Below, in pieces: positions 44,135-57,416 of a stretch of DNA of 64,000 bases. This stretch comes from Danio rerio. Its lineage: Eukaryota > Chordata > Actinopteri > Cypriniformes > Danionidae. The notes under the pieces are model-generated. The model did not search any database, was not told where the DNA came from, and saw nothing but the letters and a program-made list of their open reading frames with translations. A program made the position numbers and the translations under genes. How positions within the stretch are numbered: position 1 is the stretch's first letter; each line of letters starts with the position of its first letter. The stretch lies in assembly GCF_049306965.1 (NCBI RefSeq), contig NC_133178.1, positions 50,057,501-50,121,500 of the forward strand. Direction: 5' to 3'.

Positions 44135-47100
44135 CACCAGTTGCTTCATCATTGTTCATTGGAACAGTGGATACTCTCTCAGATGACAGTGGATTTGCTG
44201 AAAATTAAATCATACAATCAAATTGAACAATAAATGTTCTGCACTTATAATTGTATTTAATACATAAAAATAAATAAATAAATAAAATAATTACCCAACA
44301 CTGCCTGGCTGTGCCTGTTCATTGTGACATCATTTTCAAAAGCCCTTTTTATGTTGCCTAGTCGTTGTTCATTTCTGTGCATGTTATGATGATGTATGAT
44401 ATTTCTCAAAAGAAACAGATGAGTCGATAGTAAAGCCATGTTTAAAAAGTAATTGTTTTTCTTCATTCTGGAAAATAGCTGTTCTGCAACTTGACTGTTC
44501 ACTTGTCCCGCGAGTTGTGGGACCAGGTCAAGTTTCCGCAGGACATCACAAGGATCTTTTGTATTGTCCTCATGGAACCGGTCATACAGAGCATAATGTT
44601 CTGCTGAACCGGTTATTGGATGACCTTCAGTGTCTGGGATGTTTTTTTTACAATTTAGCCAAGGCAATGAGACCTTCAGTTTCCCATCTTTGGCTTTGGC
44701 TATGTTGTCTGGAGTTGGTGCTCTTAACCGTCCTTCAAATGGCTTGAAAGGCAAACTTTCTGGTTCTCTAAGGTCCATGTGGGTTGCTAACCCACGTGCA
44801 AAGTCATGTATGACGACATTTGGCATGTGCTTCAAGGAAAGCAACATGTCTGCAAAGTCATGTGGGCTTTCTGCACGAATGTTAAATTTGATGCTGTACA
44901 CAATGCTGCACAGGCACAAAATCAAAGCCCAACCACCTGAGAGGGGAAAAAGTTAACCAATGTTTATCCTCACAAAGGTATATCAAACAAAACTATAAAA
45001 AAAATAAGTTCAAACTATTAAAAACTACCAGCTGTGGAAGCACCTGAAGCCACCCAGATCTTTTGAAAAATCTTGTCGTATGTCTGCCTTGACTTCATTT
45101 CACAGGACAACCTCAGAAGGAGGTCAGCTCGTGATCCTGACGAATCTAACCCACACTCCTTACATAATTTCCTAACCACATGAATCTATAAAGTAAAACA
45201 AATTACATATATGAGGAGGCATGTATTCGATTAAAATAATGACTCCTAAAAAGAGAAAATCTAATACATACCTTTTGTCTGTATAGTTCCTCTCTGAGGC
45301 GATCTTCTGTCACTGTTATCTCAAAGACCTCAGCCGGTTTTGGCGGACAAACTTTTTTAAACTCTGTATTAAGGACACAATTTGATCGACGTGTCTTGCT
45401 TCCTATCCATGGGGCTCAAAAGTGGAAACTTGGTGGGACTATAAATGGATTTTTTTGTTGACCTTTGTTGAAAATCACATTAAATAAGAAATAACTGTTA
45501 AAACAGCTTAAGATTTACATTTATAAACATTTTGTGGATCTAAAATTATGCTACTTGATTTGCCAGAACAATTTGCATTGTCATTTGCACAGTGATTTTT
45601 TATTTCCATAAATAGGAATTATTTGCTTTTCTTGTTTACTTGTGACAAATCCTCTACCAATCCTCTCCACTGAAAGTGCCTCCCAAGAACTGTGCATGTC
45701 AACCTCTCCTTGGAAGTCCTCTGGAGGCAGTGCAAGGTCACTTACTAAAGAAATAAAGTAGAAACATTACACAAATATCAAATCTGTGCAGAAATTAAAA
45801 CCGTACACTTGGTGAAAATTAGTAGCAGATGTTAACTTCACTCTTTTCAATGAAACTATCCTTACCTGACAAATGGAAGGCCCCCTTCTTATGAAGGTCC
45901 ATGATTACAACTGGTGGATTGTCTCCACAGTTCACACAAGAATACTGATAATTATGTTCTGCAAGAGCTTCAAAGTGAAGATATCCTTGCAGAACAGCAT
46001 CAGCTGAGGGAAATTGTACCCCTGTAGTTCTTTCCAAATATTCCACCACTCTGCTGACAGCAGTATGGACCTAAAAGAAAAACATAATAATGAAAACCCT
46101 GAAACTGGGAAGATTATAGATGTAATTTTCCCCCAATATAATTTCCCCCAAAACTACCTGTAGCATATTTCTTATTGTTATGCATAAAGGGAGGTCAAGA
46201 AGTACTTGATCATTAAAATTGTGTATGCCTTCTTTCCATTCTTGGTACCGAAAGTAGGTTCCACATTGATGACACAGCTTACAGTAGGTAGACACATCTA
46301 GAAATAAAAATATAAAAAAAAAATAAATAAATGAATTAGTGAATTAACTGTTTAATAATACAGAATCTATATCACAGACCAACCCTGAACAATGCGTGAG
46401 CTGGTGAGGATTTTAGCCTTTTGCGTAATAAGGATCGGGTCACCCAGAGGTACATTGCCAGGACAGTGCTGGCACATCATCTCCTCTGAGATTAGATGCC
46501 TTGGATTTTCTTTTTCCACTGATGGAAGACGTATCTCTTCAGGAAGAACTGGAGGTAACTTTTTTTCATCAGAATATACTGAACCATGACTTTTAACTTT
46601 TCCTTATCTTTTGGTGGATACAGTCTGTCACCCTGATGATCGGCTTCACTCCATCTGTTGTCGTCCCCTGCTGATGTAAGAAATTCCAATTCCTCAGTGC
46701 TCCGCACTTTATTAAACAGCCCGATGTTTGTCTGAAACAAGTGCCATTTGGCAATATATTTGTGTATGCATGACCTCCTTGTCTTCTGACATGGACAGTG
46801 CCATGAATTTTTTTTTTTTGGTGTCATATGACACCGTGACTCTTCCAAGTCGACTGAAATATGAAATTGTAGGCTCATATACAGAAATGTATTTCACTGA
46901 TTTGGGGGTTCCAGTTTTGCAGTGCACAGACCGAGGTACATGATTGCTTTTTGCAAGGTTTGCCGATCAAGGCAAACCTTCTTTTTATCCTCACCAAACC
47001 ATTTGCTGTTCACCATCTCAGTAAGTGTAATGTCACTAAGCAGAGGAGAGGAAGCATAAGATGAACAGTATGTTACTGATTTAATATGTGTGCACTGATA

Positions 47101-47270
47101 TGCCTTTAACCCACTCCTCCATGCCAACTCCATGTTAACCTGGCACTCAGTGGATTCACAGGTTCACAGGTCACAGACATGTTGATTTTCACCCCATATA
47201 TTTTTTTTTTTGGACATGCAGAGGTATGCTGGCACCATATAATAATTTTCTGTTTTAGTTTCAGAAGAGC
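44135..47270 (-). pseudogene. KDZ/HMGXB3-like transposase, spliced, damaged
   Basis: Minus-strand exons from N to C: about 46894-47270 (ESTECQVN..WRSGLKAYQC), 46500-46890 (SVKYISVYEPTISYFSRLGR, then a Cys-His cluster with WHCPCQKTRRSCIHKYIAKW), 46155-46296 (YCKLCHQCGTYFRYQEWKEG then LLDLPLCI), 45866-46070 (VVEYLERTTGVQFPSADAVL then YSCVNCGDNPPV), 45640-45745, 45270-45400, 45030-45186 (SAP-like GLDSSGSRADLLLRL), 44295-44938 (core: GGWALILCLCSIVYSIKFNI, PNVVIHDFARGLATH, GQVNSQVAEQLFSRMKKNNY). The cysteine clusters and the core with a Q..E..FS..K..YFLNM segment fit KDZ transposases and the domesticated vertebrate gene HMGXB3. A frame change in the A-run near 46810 splits the Cys cluster. The 3' end past 44140 is unclear. 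Expected role: transposition of this element in the nucleus. Confidence 0.65.
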
Positions 47271-48705
47271 CAATGCCCAAGAAAGCATTCTTTGGCACTT
47301 CTAAGTGCAGCTCCCAAGATGCTTAAACCATCGTACCTCGCCACACCATCCCTCACGGCACCCAGTCCATCATCCCTCACTGCATCGTCCCTCGGTGCAT
47401 TGTCTCTCACTGCACCCAGGCCATCATCCCTTGCTGCATCGCCCCTCACTTCACCCAGGCCATCATCCCTCACTGCATCCTCCCTCATTCCACCCAGGCC
47501 ATTAGCACTCCTTGACTTCACAACACCGTGTAAGCCCTGGGAAGAACTAAATACCATCCAAGACAAATTGGTAAGTTAGATTTTAGTCTTTTTATTTAAA
47601 ACAATAATAATAATAAAATGTAAACCATCAGAAAGCAAGAATATCCATAAACTGTATTCTTGTATGCATAAGCAACACACATGCTCAAAAGTCCTTTTTC
47701 AAATCTTGCTGTAGAAAACATACTGTTAAAATAAGTTTTACACCCATATTAATAATTATTATTTCCAGCTCAGCTATGTTCTGGATATGAGACTGCCTGG
47801 AGCAGAAATTATTATAAAAGATGGGTCCACACGTCTCACCCGTTAAGCCTTTTGGAGCTTGGGGCTGCAAAGAGACATGGATTCTGAGGTTAGTAGTGAG
47901 AAATTTGTTAAAATTAGGAGGGGGAAAGTCATGATTGCATTTTTTATGATTGATTTATATTTGCATTGATTTTATTGATCTATTTATTTTTTGGTGTTTT
48001 TGGCAGATTGGTAATGCCTGTTTCAGATTGATTTATGAAGCAGCTCAGCAGCATGTATGTAATATGTATATACAAAAGATCAAAAGCATAAATTAATCAA
48101 AATGCATATTTTACTGTATTCTTTCATAATATTGTCTATTTTAAATGGATTCTTTTTTTTTAAATAGGGAAAAGACATATATGTAGAGAACATGTACGTA
48201 GTTCCTATACATGGAAGCATAAACCAAAACATATGTCTACCAATTTTCCAGTGAGTATGCAGAAAATAATATATTTATGTCCCAAAAATGTAGATTTGTA
48301 TAACGACAAGGCATTTCATTAATATTAGGAGGATGTTGATATGAAAGACTTGTTGGTGGTTCCAGCATGGACCAACTCAAATGGGCCAGAACACTTCTTT
48401 CTCTGTGTAAGGAATTGGGACTGTTACAAAATGCCAGATAGTAAATTTAGTAGTATTTATGTATCCTATATTCCAACAGAGTGAATTCCAGCTCTACTCT
48501 TTGTCCTAATGACTTTTAAATTGTGCTTATTTGTTGTTCAAATACCACATTATAGATTATGAAGCCACACATGAGAGAGATCGCCTTTTTAGACTCCCAG
48601 TATGCAATGCATGAGTCTGGATTTGGTAATGCTGAGTACAGAATCATTTTGAGGTCCACAAATGAGGCATACAGTTTGATATGTTCATACAACAATTTAC
48701 ACTTT

Positions 48706-50700
48706 GCCTACGTTCCTATAGGCTAAACTGATATATTGTGCCTACGTTCCTATAGGCTGTACTGATATATTGTGCCTACGGTCCAATAGGCTAAACTGAT
48801 ATTGTGCCTACGTTCCTATAGGCTGTATTGATTTATTGTGCCTACGGTCCTATAGGCTAAACTGATATATTGTGCCTACATTCCTATAGGCTGTACTGAT
48901 ATATTTTGCCTACGTTCCTATAGGCTAAACTGATACATTGTGCCTACGTTCCTATAGGCTGTACTGATATATTGTGCCTATGGTCCTATATGCTAAACTG
49001 ATATATTGTGCCTACGTTCCTATAGGCTGTATTGATATATTGTGCCTACGTTCCTATAGGCTGTATTGATATATTGTGCCTACGTTCCTATAGGCTGTAT
49101 TGATATATTGTGCCTACGGTCCTATAGGCTAAACTGATATATTGTGCCTACGTTCCTATAGGCTGTATTGATATATTGTGCCTACGTTCCTATAGGCTGT
49201 ATTGATATATTGTGCCTACGTTCCTATAGGCTGTATTGATATATTGTGCCTACGGTCCTATAGGCTAAACTGATATATTGTGCCTACGTTCCTATAGGCT
49301 GTATTGATATATTGTGCCTACGGTCCTATAGGCTAAACTGATATATTGTGCCTACATTCCTATAGGCTAAACTGATATATTGTGCCTACGTTACTATAGG
49401 CTGTACTGATATATTTTGCCTACGTTCCTATAGGCTGAACTGATATATTGTGCCTACGTTCCTATAGGCTAAACTAATATATTGTGCCTACGTTCCTATA
49501 GGCTGTACTGATATATTGTGCCTACGTTCCTATAGGCTAAACTGATATATTGTGCCTACGTTCCTATAGGCTGAACTGATATATTGTGCCTACGTTCCTA
49601 TAGGCTGTACTGATATATTGTGCCTACGTTCCTATAGGCTGTACTGATATATTTTGCCTACGTTCCTATAGGCTAAACTAATATATTGTGCCTACGTTCC
49701 TATAGGCTGTACTGATATATTGTGCCTACGTTCCTATAGGCTGTACTGATATATTTTGCCTACGTTCCTATAGGCTGTACTGATATATTTTGCCTACGTT
49801 CCTACAGGCTGTACTGATATATTGTGCCTACGTTCCTATAGGCTAAACTAATATATTGTGCCTACGTTCCTATAGGCTGTACTGATATATTGTGCCTACG
49901 TTCCTATAGGCTAAACTGATATATTGTGCCTACGTTCCTATAGGCTGTACTGATATATTGTGCCTACGTTCCTATAGGCTAAACTGATATATTGTGCCTA
50001 CGTTCCTACAGGCTGTACTAATATATTGTGCCTACGTTCCTATAGGCTGTACTGATATATTGTGCCTACGTTTCTATAGGCTGTACTGATATATTGTGCC
50101 TACGTTCGTGTAGGCTGTACTGATATATTGTGCCTACGTTCCTATAGGCTGAACTGATATATTTTGCCTACGTTCCTATAGGCTGTACTGATATATTGTG
50201 CCTACGTTCGTGTAGGCTGTACTGATATATTGTGCCTACGTTCCTATAGGCTGTACTGATATATTTTGCCTACGTTCCTATAGGCTGAACTGATATATTT
50301 TGCCTACGTTCCTATAGGCTGTACTGATATATTGTGCCTACGTTCGTGTAGGCTGTACTGATATATTGTGCCTACGTTCCTATAGATTGTACTGATATAT
50401 TTTGCCTACGTTACTATAGGCTGAACTGATATATTTTGCCTACGTTCCTATAGGCTGTACTGATATATTTTGCCTACGTTCCTATAGGCTGTACTGATAT
50501 ATTTTGCCTACGTTCCTATAGGCTGTACTGATATATTTTGCCTACGTTCCTATAGGCTGTACTGATATATTTTGCCTACGTTCCTATAGGCTGTACTGAT
50601 ATATTGTGCCTACGTTAGGCTGTACTGATATATTGTGCCTACGTTCGTGTAGGCTGTACTGATATATTGTGCCTACATTCCTCTAGGCTGTACTGATATT
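48706..50700. repeat. 34-bp satellite array, about 58 copies
   Basis: Unit core GCCTACGTTCCTATAGGC followed by a 16-base spacer (tgtactgatatattgt or taaactgatatattgt). The core is a short palindrome: GCCTA and TAGGC flank eight bases. The two main spacer types alternate on the left side, then long runs of one type follow, with minor variants (gtgtaggc, tttt for ttgt) confined to the right third. It sits between the protease exons carrying the catalytic Asp and the catalytic Cys. Confidence 0.97.
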
Positions 50701-51462
50701 CTCAGTCCCCGTTCTTATCCTTTTTTTTTTTTCTTTTTTGTTGAAATCTTGCACAACAAATTGATCCTGGAAAGTGGACTGAGAAGACTGGGCATGATGT
50801 TGCAGTGACTAAACATACGGCTATTTCAAAAAAATATTACTACAAGAGATAGACAGTGGCGTCTGAATCGTTTTTTTTTTTTTTTTACTTTTAGGGCTTG
50901 CCACGCCAGAGCTGTGGTAATGACTGTGGGCTTTTTATGCTTATGGTGAGGTCTAAGGTTTTTAACTAAGTATAAACAAGCCTTTGTCAACCCTGTGAAT
51001 AAAAGCTTTTACATCTTTTTTATTGCAGTATACCCTTTGTTCTGTGACCAGTGTGGCAATTGAATTCCAGGAGGTACGTTTATTTAAACCGGGGGTGTCC
51101 AAACGGTCCTGAAGGTCGGGTGTCCTACATATTCTAGCTCCAACTTGCCTCAACACACCTGTAAAGATGTTTCTAGAAAGCCTAGTAAGAGTTTGATTAG
51201 CTAGCCCAGGCGAGTTTGGACACTCCTGATTTAGAGAAAATGTTAGAAGAAATTTCTCACTTTAAATTTCTCTTCATCTTAAATAAAATGGATACATCAT
51301 GAATTAAAGATTTTCCCCATCACTTTGACGCATCTTTCAGATGGACATGCCTTTAATTCTAAAGTGGTGGTGTCTTCTTCTGATGGAACGCTTCAAAATA
51401 GAAGGGTATGTGGCACCTCTGTAACACTTTTGAAAAATTTCATGTGCTGTTTTCCATTTTAT

Positions 51463-51464
<2 letters not shown>

Positions 51465-51506
<42 letters not shown>
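51465..51506. repeat. (AT)n microsatellite
   Basis: About twenty AT units directly before the hAT-like element. Confidence 0.95.
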
Positions 51507-51509
<3 letters not shown>

Positions 51510-51683
51510 GGGTGGAGCCGAACCCGAATACGGTATTCGGAAAGGCACGAATAGCGTGTTTTTACGAATACTTGATTCGAACAAATACTTTATTTGTATT
51601 CGGGAGCAAGAAAAACACTATATCAAAAAGCAGCGTTTCCTCATGAGACCACAGTGCATGCCCGCGTGAGTGAGTGAGTGAGT

Positions 51684-51734
<51 letters not shown>

Positions 51735-52874
51735 ACACGCTCAGTGCAAAACGCGCCAAAGCCCGAAACTGAAAGTGAGACGTGACTTTTAAGGGGTTGT
51801 TTCATATGGATTTATTAATCATTCTTACTGTTCAGTGATCGCAAACTGCCGTAGTTTATTAAAGACGCAAACCCCTCACTGCACGTCAGCTGCGCGCCTT
51901 CAGCAGACCTCCTCATTCCTGCAGCACGAGAGCTTTATGATTGTTTATGCGCGCCAAAAGTGGCGGATCTGTCCGGTAAAATATCTGACTGCGTGTCACC
52001 GCATCCCTAAGGACTGTTTGGCGAAATATTTGACTGCATGTCACTGCATATCAAACGACTGTAACGATATAACTAGAGAAATCTCCACTGTGCCACTGTG
52101 CGTATGGCAAGCCGTTTTAGCATTTAAACCTTGTTGAGACTATCCATAAATATATTTAGAGATATCTCTAATTATATTTTGACTTGTCATAATTATAATT
52201 CAGATTGGAAATATCTGCAAATATATTATGATAGACTAGTCATATTCCTCCATTGACTTCCATTGAAAAATATTTGCAGATATCTCTAAATAAACAAACA
52301 AACAAACTTTGTGTCTTTTTTGTGGCTGGCAGATGATAATAGCAGGGCTGTATCTTTTAGTATTATATAGAATACTTTTGTTCTGCCAGATCTCCCAGGC
52401 AGGGTTTTATTTAGATTTATTTAGCTTATTTTTGGAATTCTGTCCATTGGAAAAAAGTTCTTTCAGAAGAAGAACAGTTTTTTGAAGTATTATTTGTTTT
52501 TATTCTGTCTATTCAGTGTCCTTAAACAAGAATGGTGGTGGTGGGGTTCATAATATTCACAATGGTATTTTATTAGTTGTTGGTTTAACCATGGATGAGA
52601 TAATGGCTTCTATGTTATTTTCTTTTCAATGACATTTCTTATTACATGTTCAAAAACAACAGCCAATATTGCATATCTATAATTTTTATAATGGGTATAA
52701 TTAAACAATACTTTCACTATAACGTAAATTAGAAGTGTAATAGAAAAAATATATATTTCTGCGCCATTTTGAATTTTACTCGAATACAAATACAAATACA
52801 AATACAAATACAAATACTTTTTCCCCCTCAACAAATACAAATACAAATACAAATACCGGCTGCTCCGCACATCC

Positions 52875-52878
<4 letters not shown>
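51507..52878. mobile_element. Non-autonomous hAT-like element
   Basis: Left end ttaagggtggagccgaac with gaatac words, right end ggctgctccgcacatcccta. Reversed, the right end gives tagggatgtgcggagcagcc, a common fish element terminus. It is flanked on both sides by TA runs, so any target duplication is hidden. It contains (GTGA)n(GA)n at 51665-51730 and (AAATAC)n at 52780-52855. No transposase. Confidence 0.6.
51665..51730. repeat. (GTGA)n(GA)n microsatellite
   Basis: Seen directly. Confidence 0.95.
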
Positions 52879-52961
<83 letters not shown>

Positions 52962-52993
52962 TAATTAATTTATTTATATATATATATATATAT
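52879..52993. repeat. (TA)n microsatellite
   Basis: TA run with a short ttaattaatttatt break at about 52959-52976. Confidence 0.95.
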
Positions 52994-53118
52994 TGGATGT
53001 TATAGTATGTGTTTGCTGGATAATGTATAATAAAGTATAATGTCTATCGTCCTCATAAGATAAATAGGAAATATTTGCAATAGTTGTTTCATGCTATATG
53101 AAGCTGTAAGGTAATGTA

Positions 53119-55609
53119 CACTGTTAAAAATTGTCCCGTTAAAAAACAGTAAAATACTGGCAGCTGCAGTTGCCAGCAATGTACTGTTTTTTTACAGTAT
53201 GTTGCTGTAAAAATACATGGACTACATTGATTTACACAATACTCAAGTGAACTCATTTTGCTCACTGAAAGCAACTGCCTCAACTTGGTCAACTGCTGAA
53301 TGAGTTTATGAAGTAATGTGCTATATATGCTTAGAAGCATACTTATAATGATAACTTATTTTAGTTAATTAGAAAAGTTCGGTTTAACTCTAATGTCTTA
53401 TTTTTCACAACAGCACACAAACATGTAAATCTGGAACTACCAGAGAGATTTTGACTGCATCAGCAACTAAACAGCCGCTATATTTAAATAGAGAAACATG
53501 CAGAATAACATCAGCAGTTCATTGTTCATCTTTAACTCATACACTGGCTCTACTCTCCTCCACAACGGTGGCAGACAGAAGAAATTAGCTTCAGGTTTAA
53601 CAGTAAAATACTGTTTTTTCCTTGATTTAACAGTAATCTACTGGCAGCTGTGGTTGCCAGCAATCTACTGTTTTTTTACAGTCTACTTCCGTTGTGTAAA
53701 TTAACAGTATATTACTGTTAAAATACATTTTTACACTGTGTTTTTACCTCTCACACCTTTAACCCTTTAAACCCCAGAGCATATACTTCAGTTTTAATTG
53801 AAGTGTCCACACTACTGAGTGTTCAAGAAACATGGAGCAAAGCTGAAGTAAATTCATTAATTAACTGACTAATTAAATGATAATTGAGGATTAACAATGA
53901 ACAAATGAAGAAATACTGAAGGGAAAAAACAAGAACAGAACATACAAAACTTTAGTCACAGCTTTATAATGAAATAACCTGAAGAACAACAAATGATTAA
54001 ATCATTTAAATGATCAGCGGATGATTAAACAACTCTACAAACATCATCACCAGCTACACTTATTACTTAATACATGTATTTTTGTATAACATCTACTAAA
54101 GTTCTTCTTGAGAAAAAGTTAAAGTTTTACGTCACCATCATGGAGAACAGAGTTTGCTTTAGTTGGGCTCTTAGCCCTGTCATTTTTAATGTTAATATAT
54201 CTTGGCTGCTGCAATTGTTAAGAACTTTGTTTGAAAAGCTCTTTTGTTGTGGCAAGCCAGCCAAAAACCTAAATAAGATCTGGTGATGTTCATGTTGCTA
54301 TTAAATGGCAGAGTCTGTTCTCATTTACTATAATAAAATTTACTGCTCCTATTCAATGTTAAATCTATTGTTTTACATTATATGTCTATATATGGCAATG
54401 ATTTCTGGAAGTTTTTAAGAATATCTTGGACAATAACACTGCTCTATGGTGTAAATCGCACTCAAAGAGACATCAATATTCAGCGGATGAACCTCAATAA
54501 TGGTGACAACAAATTTAACAAAATTTAACAAAATTAACAGTTTAACTCACAAACAGGCAACTGAAAGTCTAAACATAAACAACAGCAGAATCAAACACAA
54601 ATAAAGAAAACCGTTAGACCATTATACAACATTTATTTATACCGCAATGCATGCTGGGATATTTGTACAGTGCCACTCCCAGCATGCATTACAGCATGAA
54701 ACATTTGAGATGTTACCATTGTTGAGATACAAGGTCAGATTCATGAGGTCTGAGTGTGTATTTGTCATAACTGAACTGTTTTTGTTTGTTACTTCTTAAC
54801 TGTTAAGTAATTACGGAGGTATCTTTTCTGTTTCCACTTCTCATTAATTAATTTAATACCTGCAACTAAGTATAAAATTTATTGCATGAGGCCCTTCATC
54901 CAGATTTATACCAAAACATTTATCAGAACTAATTTCAGATAAATAAATTTCTCTATTTATTGACTTCCCAACTTTATTGCTATAGTACAAACATTTTGTA
55001 AACTCTGTATTACAGCAGTTGGAAAGTCTTCTTAAATGAGTTCAAGGGTGAAGAGCCCAACTAAATCAGCCCCTCACTCCATTACGGTGACACAAAAAAC
55101 ACCTTAATTTCTGTTGGATCTCAATGAGAATAGTATGGAAGTCAAATCAGTCAGTAATAAGTGTGTGTCTGCTGTTGTTTGTGGAGTTGTTTAATGATCC
55201 TCTGCTAAGACTGAAGCTGTTTTATTTTATTTTATTTTATTTAATGTTGTAACTCAAGTCACTGTTTGTATTTCTTGTTTATTTTCTTCAGTAATTGTAA
55301 TTATTAACAGCAGGTGTTCATCAGTGTCTGAATTCACTCATTAGTGTTCATTAAAACTGTCAGGTGAACTAGATTAGTTAACTAGTGTATGAAATAGTGA
55401 ACAAGGACACAAAGCGTGATTTCAAACACAGACTTCAGAACATCGAATCTGAACTCTGTTAGCTCACAGTTTTCTGCAGTTGGTTACTTTCTCGAAAACA
55501 AAAATGTTACCCAGAAAGCACTGTTTTTAACAGAATATTACTGTTTTAGTGAAAAAACATTATTTTACCGTAGAATCTGACCGTTTTTTAACAGCAATTT
55601 TTTACAGTG
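53119..55609 (-). mobile_element. CACTG-ended 2,491-bp element, right copy
   Basis: Reverse complement of 40318-42808, same length, one difference noted. Flanked by TA on both sides (53117-53118 and 55610-55611), a candidate 2-bp target duplication. It lies in an intron of the KDZ element's protease gene, whose reading resumes at about 55662 with YGQRFAFWTNEARNLLQGKL. Confidence 0.85.
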
Positions 55610-56682
55610 TAGTGTAGGGAAAAGCTATGCAGTATTTTAGATTAATCTTGTTATTTTTCAAAGATATGGTCAGCGGTTTGCCTTCTGGACTAATGAGGCC
55701 AGAAACTTGCTCCAAGGAAAACTTCAGCCAATGTACAGGGTGCCAAAAAAGTGTGCTATGAGGAAATCCCACTTCACATTCAGGCTGTTGAAGTCCGCAC
55801 AACAGAGGAAAAAAGAAAATTGGAAAGGAAAATTGACGACTTTATTGTAAAGTTAAAGGGGTCTGAGGAGCATTTGGTGGTACTTCAACAATCTTCACAT
55901 TTATCCATCTTTGTCTCTAGTGTAATACATTTCTTTAAATAATTGTTTTATACCATCGTTTGCCCATAGGGTGTTCTCAAAGGGAAGCCCTCTAAGAGGT
56001 TGCATAAGCAAGCATCTTTCCAGGTGCCTGTCTACATAGACAGTGAGGAAGAGCAAGATAACCTTTTTGGTTATCTTAAAGACGTACTAAACAGGACACC
56101 AACACCTTCTTTTTCCAGAGGTATGCCAGATCAAATAATGTACTTACAAAAATCTACTGTATATAAATTGCATGCTGGGTGTTACTCATTTATCGACCCA
56201 TGTATAATGATATTTGCTGTTCAGTGGTGGTATATTAGTTCATTTAAATGATTTATTTTTTTTTTCATAGGCCATCATATATGCTCTGTGTGTCTTGAGG
56301 GGTTTGTCTTCAGATGATGCTGAGCAGGTCTACCCTTCTGGCACAAAATATCATTACAGGTCAGAATATGCTTTATTTTGGCACAATGCGTAGAGAACCT
56401 TTTTGTTACTGATATTTACGTTAACCCATTAGTACTTGTTCTCTATTTCAGTGAAGTAGAAGAATTTAATCAAAAAATTGACAAACAACTGAGGAAAGAA
56501 GGGAGACCATTCAATAGGTGGGTATTGCTCTTATATACTTAAAGATGTGCAGTTAACAGTTAGGTGTGCTTTTTGGTTCTTCCAAGTTTAAACCAGAAAT
56601 ATATATTACAGTTAAACATGGTAAAATATATATTTTTTATTACTTATAATAAATATTAATCTAAATTTAATTGCATAACAAA

Positions 56683-56719
56683 TGGTTAAACTTTTGAATT
56701 CATGTACATGATTTTCTAG

Positions 56720-56795
<76 letters not shown>

Positions 56796-56832
56796 CTAGA
56801 AAATCATGTATATGAATTAAAAAGTTTAACCA
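56683..56832. repeat. Hairpin centred on a TA run
   Basis: Arms tggttaaacttttgaattca and its partner tgaattaaaaagtttaacca continue through catgattttctagattata with one or two mismatches, enclosing (TA)n. The arms are about 40 bp. It lies in the last intron of the protease gene. Confidence 0.85.
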
Positions 56833-57416
56833 TATATATATATCTCCCTCTCTCATTCAAAGGGGCTAAAGGAATGCTGCTTATTGGGCTGTTGTGGCTG
56901 TTGTGTGTGGATGATTAAATAAATGTACATTCTTAAATAATTTCTGTGTCATGTCTCTTTAAATCCTTTATAACCTGGTTTTAAATTAGTAACTACATAT
57001 GCTGAATACATTTGATTTCAATGTATTTGTCCTGACACTGAGCTAATTAGTTTAATCCAAGGGGATTCATCAATATACAATATTTTTCAAGAAATGTAAG
57101 TCTTTTAAGGCACTCAACCTTTTCATTTGTGTAAAGTTAAGAAACATTTTTAATTTCTATTTTATCTGTAAATTAATTTGTTTTAATTTAAAATTGTTAC
57201 TCAAAGCAGGTGTTTCACTCTTTAACTTCTGGTATGTTTTACATCAAAAAGCACAATTGAAAAAAAAAAGTTCCTGTAAGTCTCCGCTATATCATCCAAT
57301 CAGGTAGGTGGCGCTGGGAATCCAGTCCATAAACTGAAGTTTTTGCTGTATAATCAAATTCGGTAGGTGGCGTTGTTACAAAAATGTGGTTCTAGAAATG
57401 CAGTTCATAGTGTCAC

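Larger units (their letters stand above)
47292..56930 (+). pseudogene. ULP1/SENP-like (C48) cysteine protease gene of the KDZ element, damaged
   Basis: Plus-strand exons with AG/GT sites: 47292-47570 (17-residue-period repeats, donor GTAAGT), 47769-47888, 48007-48054, 48168-48250, 48329-48406, about 48556-48647, about 50750-50815, 50895-50945, 51029-51073, 51341-51405, about 55662-55740, about 55750-55855, about 55970-56120, 56271-56358, 56452-56519 and a terminal exon near 56862 with AATAAA at about 56917. Protease landmarks: FWSLGLQRDMDSE, NACFRLIYEAAQQ, GKDIYVENMYVV, catalytic His in PAWTNSNGPEHFFLC, Asp in IAFLDSQYA, Gln and Cys in GLPRQSCGNDCGLFMLM, then DMPLILKWW. This is the H-D-Q-C order of ULP1 peptidases, which cleave SUMO-like tags. 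Exon 2 has an in-frame TAA (about 47843), so this copy is dead. Such proteases accompany several large eukaryotic DNA transposons. Confidence 0.65.

Noticed and set aside
47261-47566. Minus-strand first exon of the transposase in the repeat region
   Set aside because: A strong plus-strand donor (GTAAGT at 47571) and continuation into the protease exons favour the plus gene; kept only as a note.
48706-50700. CRISPR-like array
   Set aside because: Period is 34 bp with no unique spacers; units differ only by point variants. It is a eukaryotic satellite.
40318-55609. The 2.5-kb inverted copies as the long terminal repeats of one giant element
   Set aside because: Each copy has its own complete inverted ends and its own 2-bp flank repeat, and the KDZ element has separate 100-bp ends at 43179 and 57516; the left copy lies outside it.
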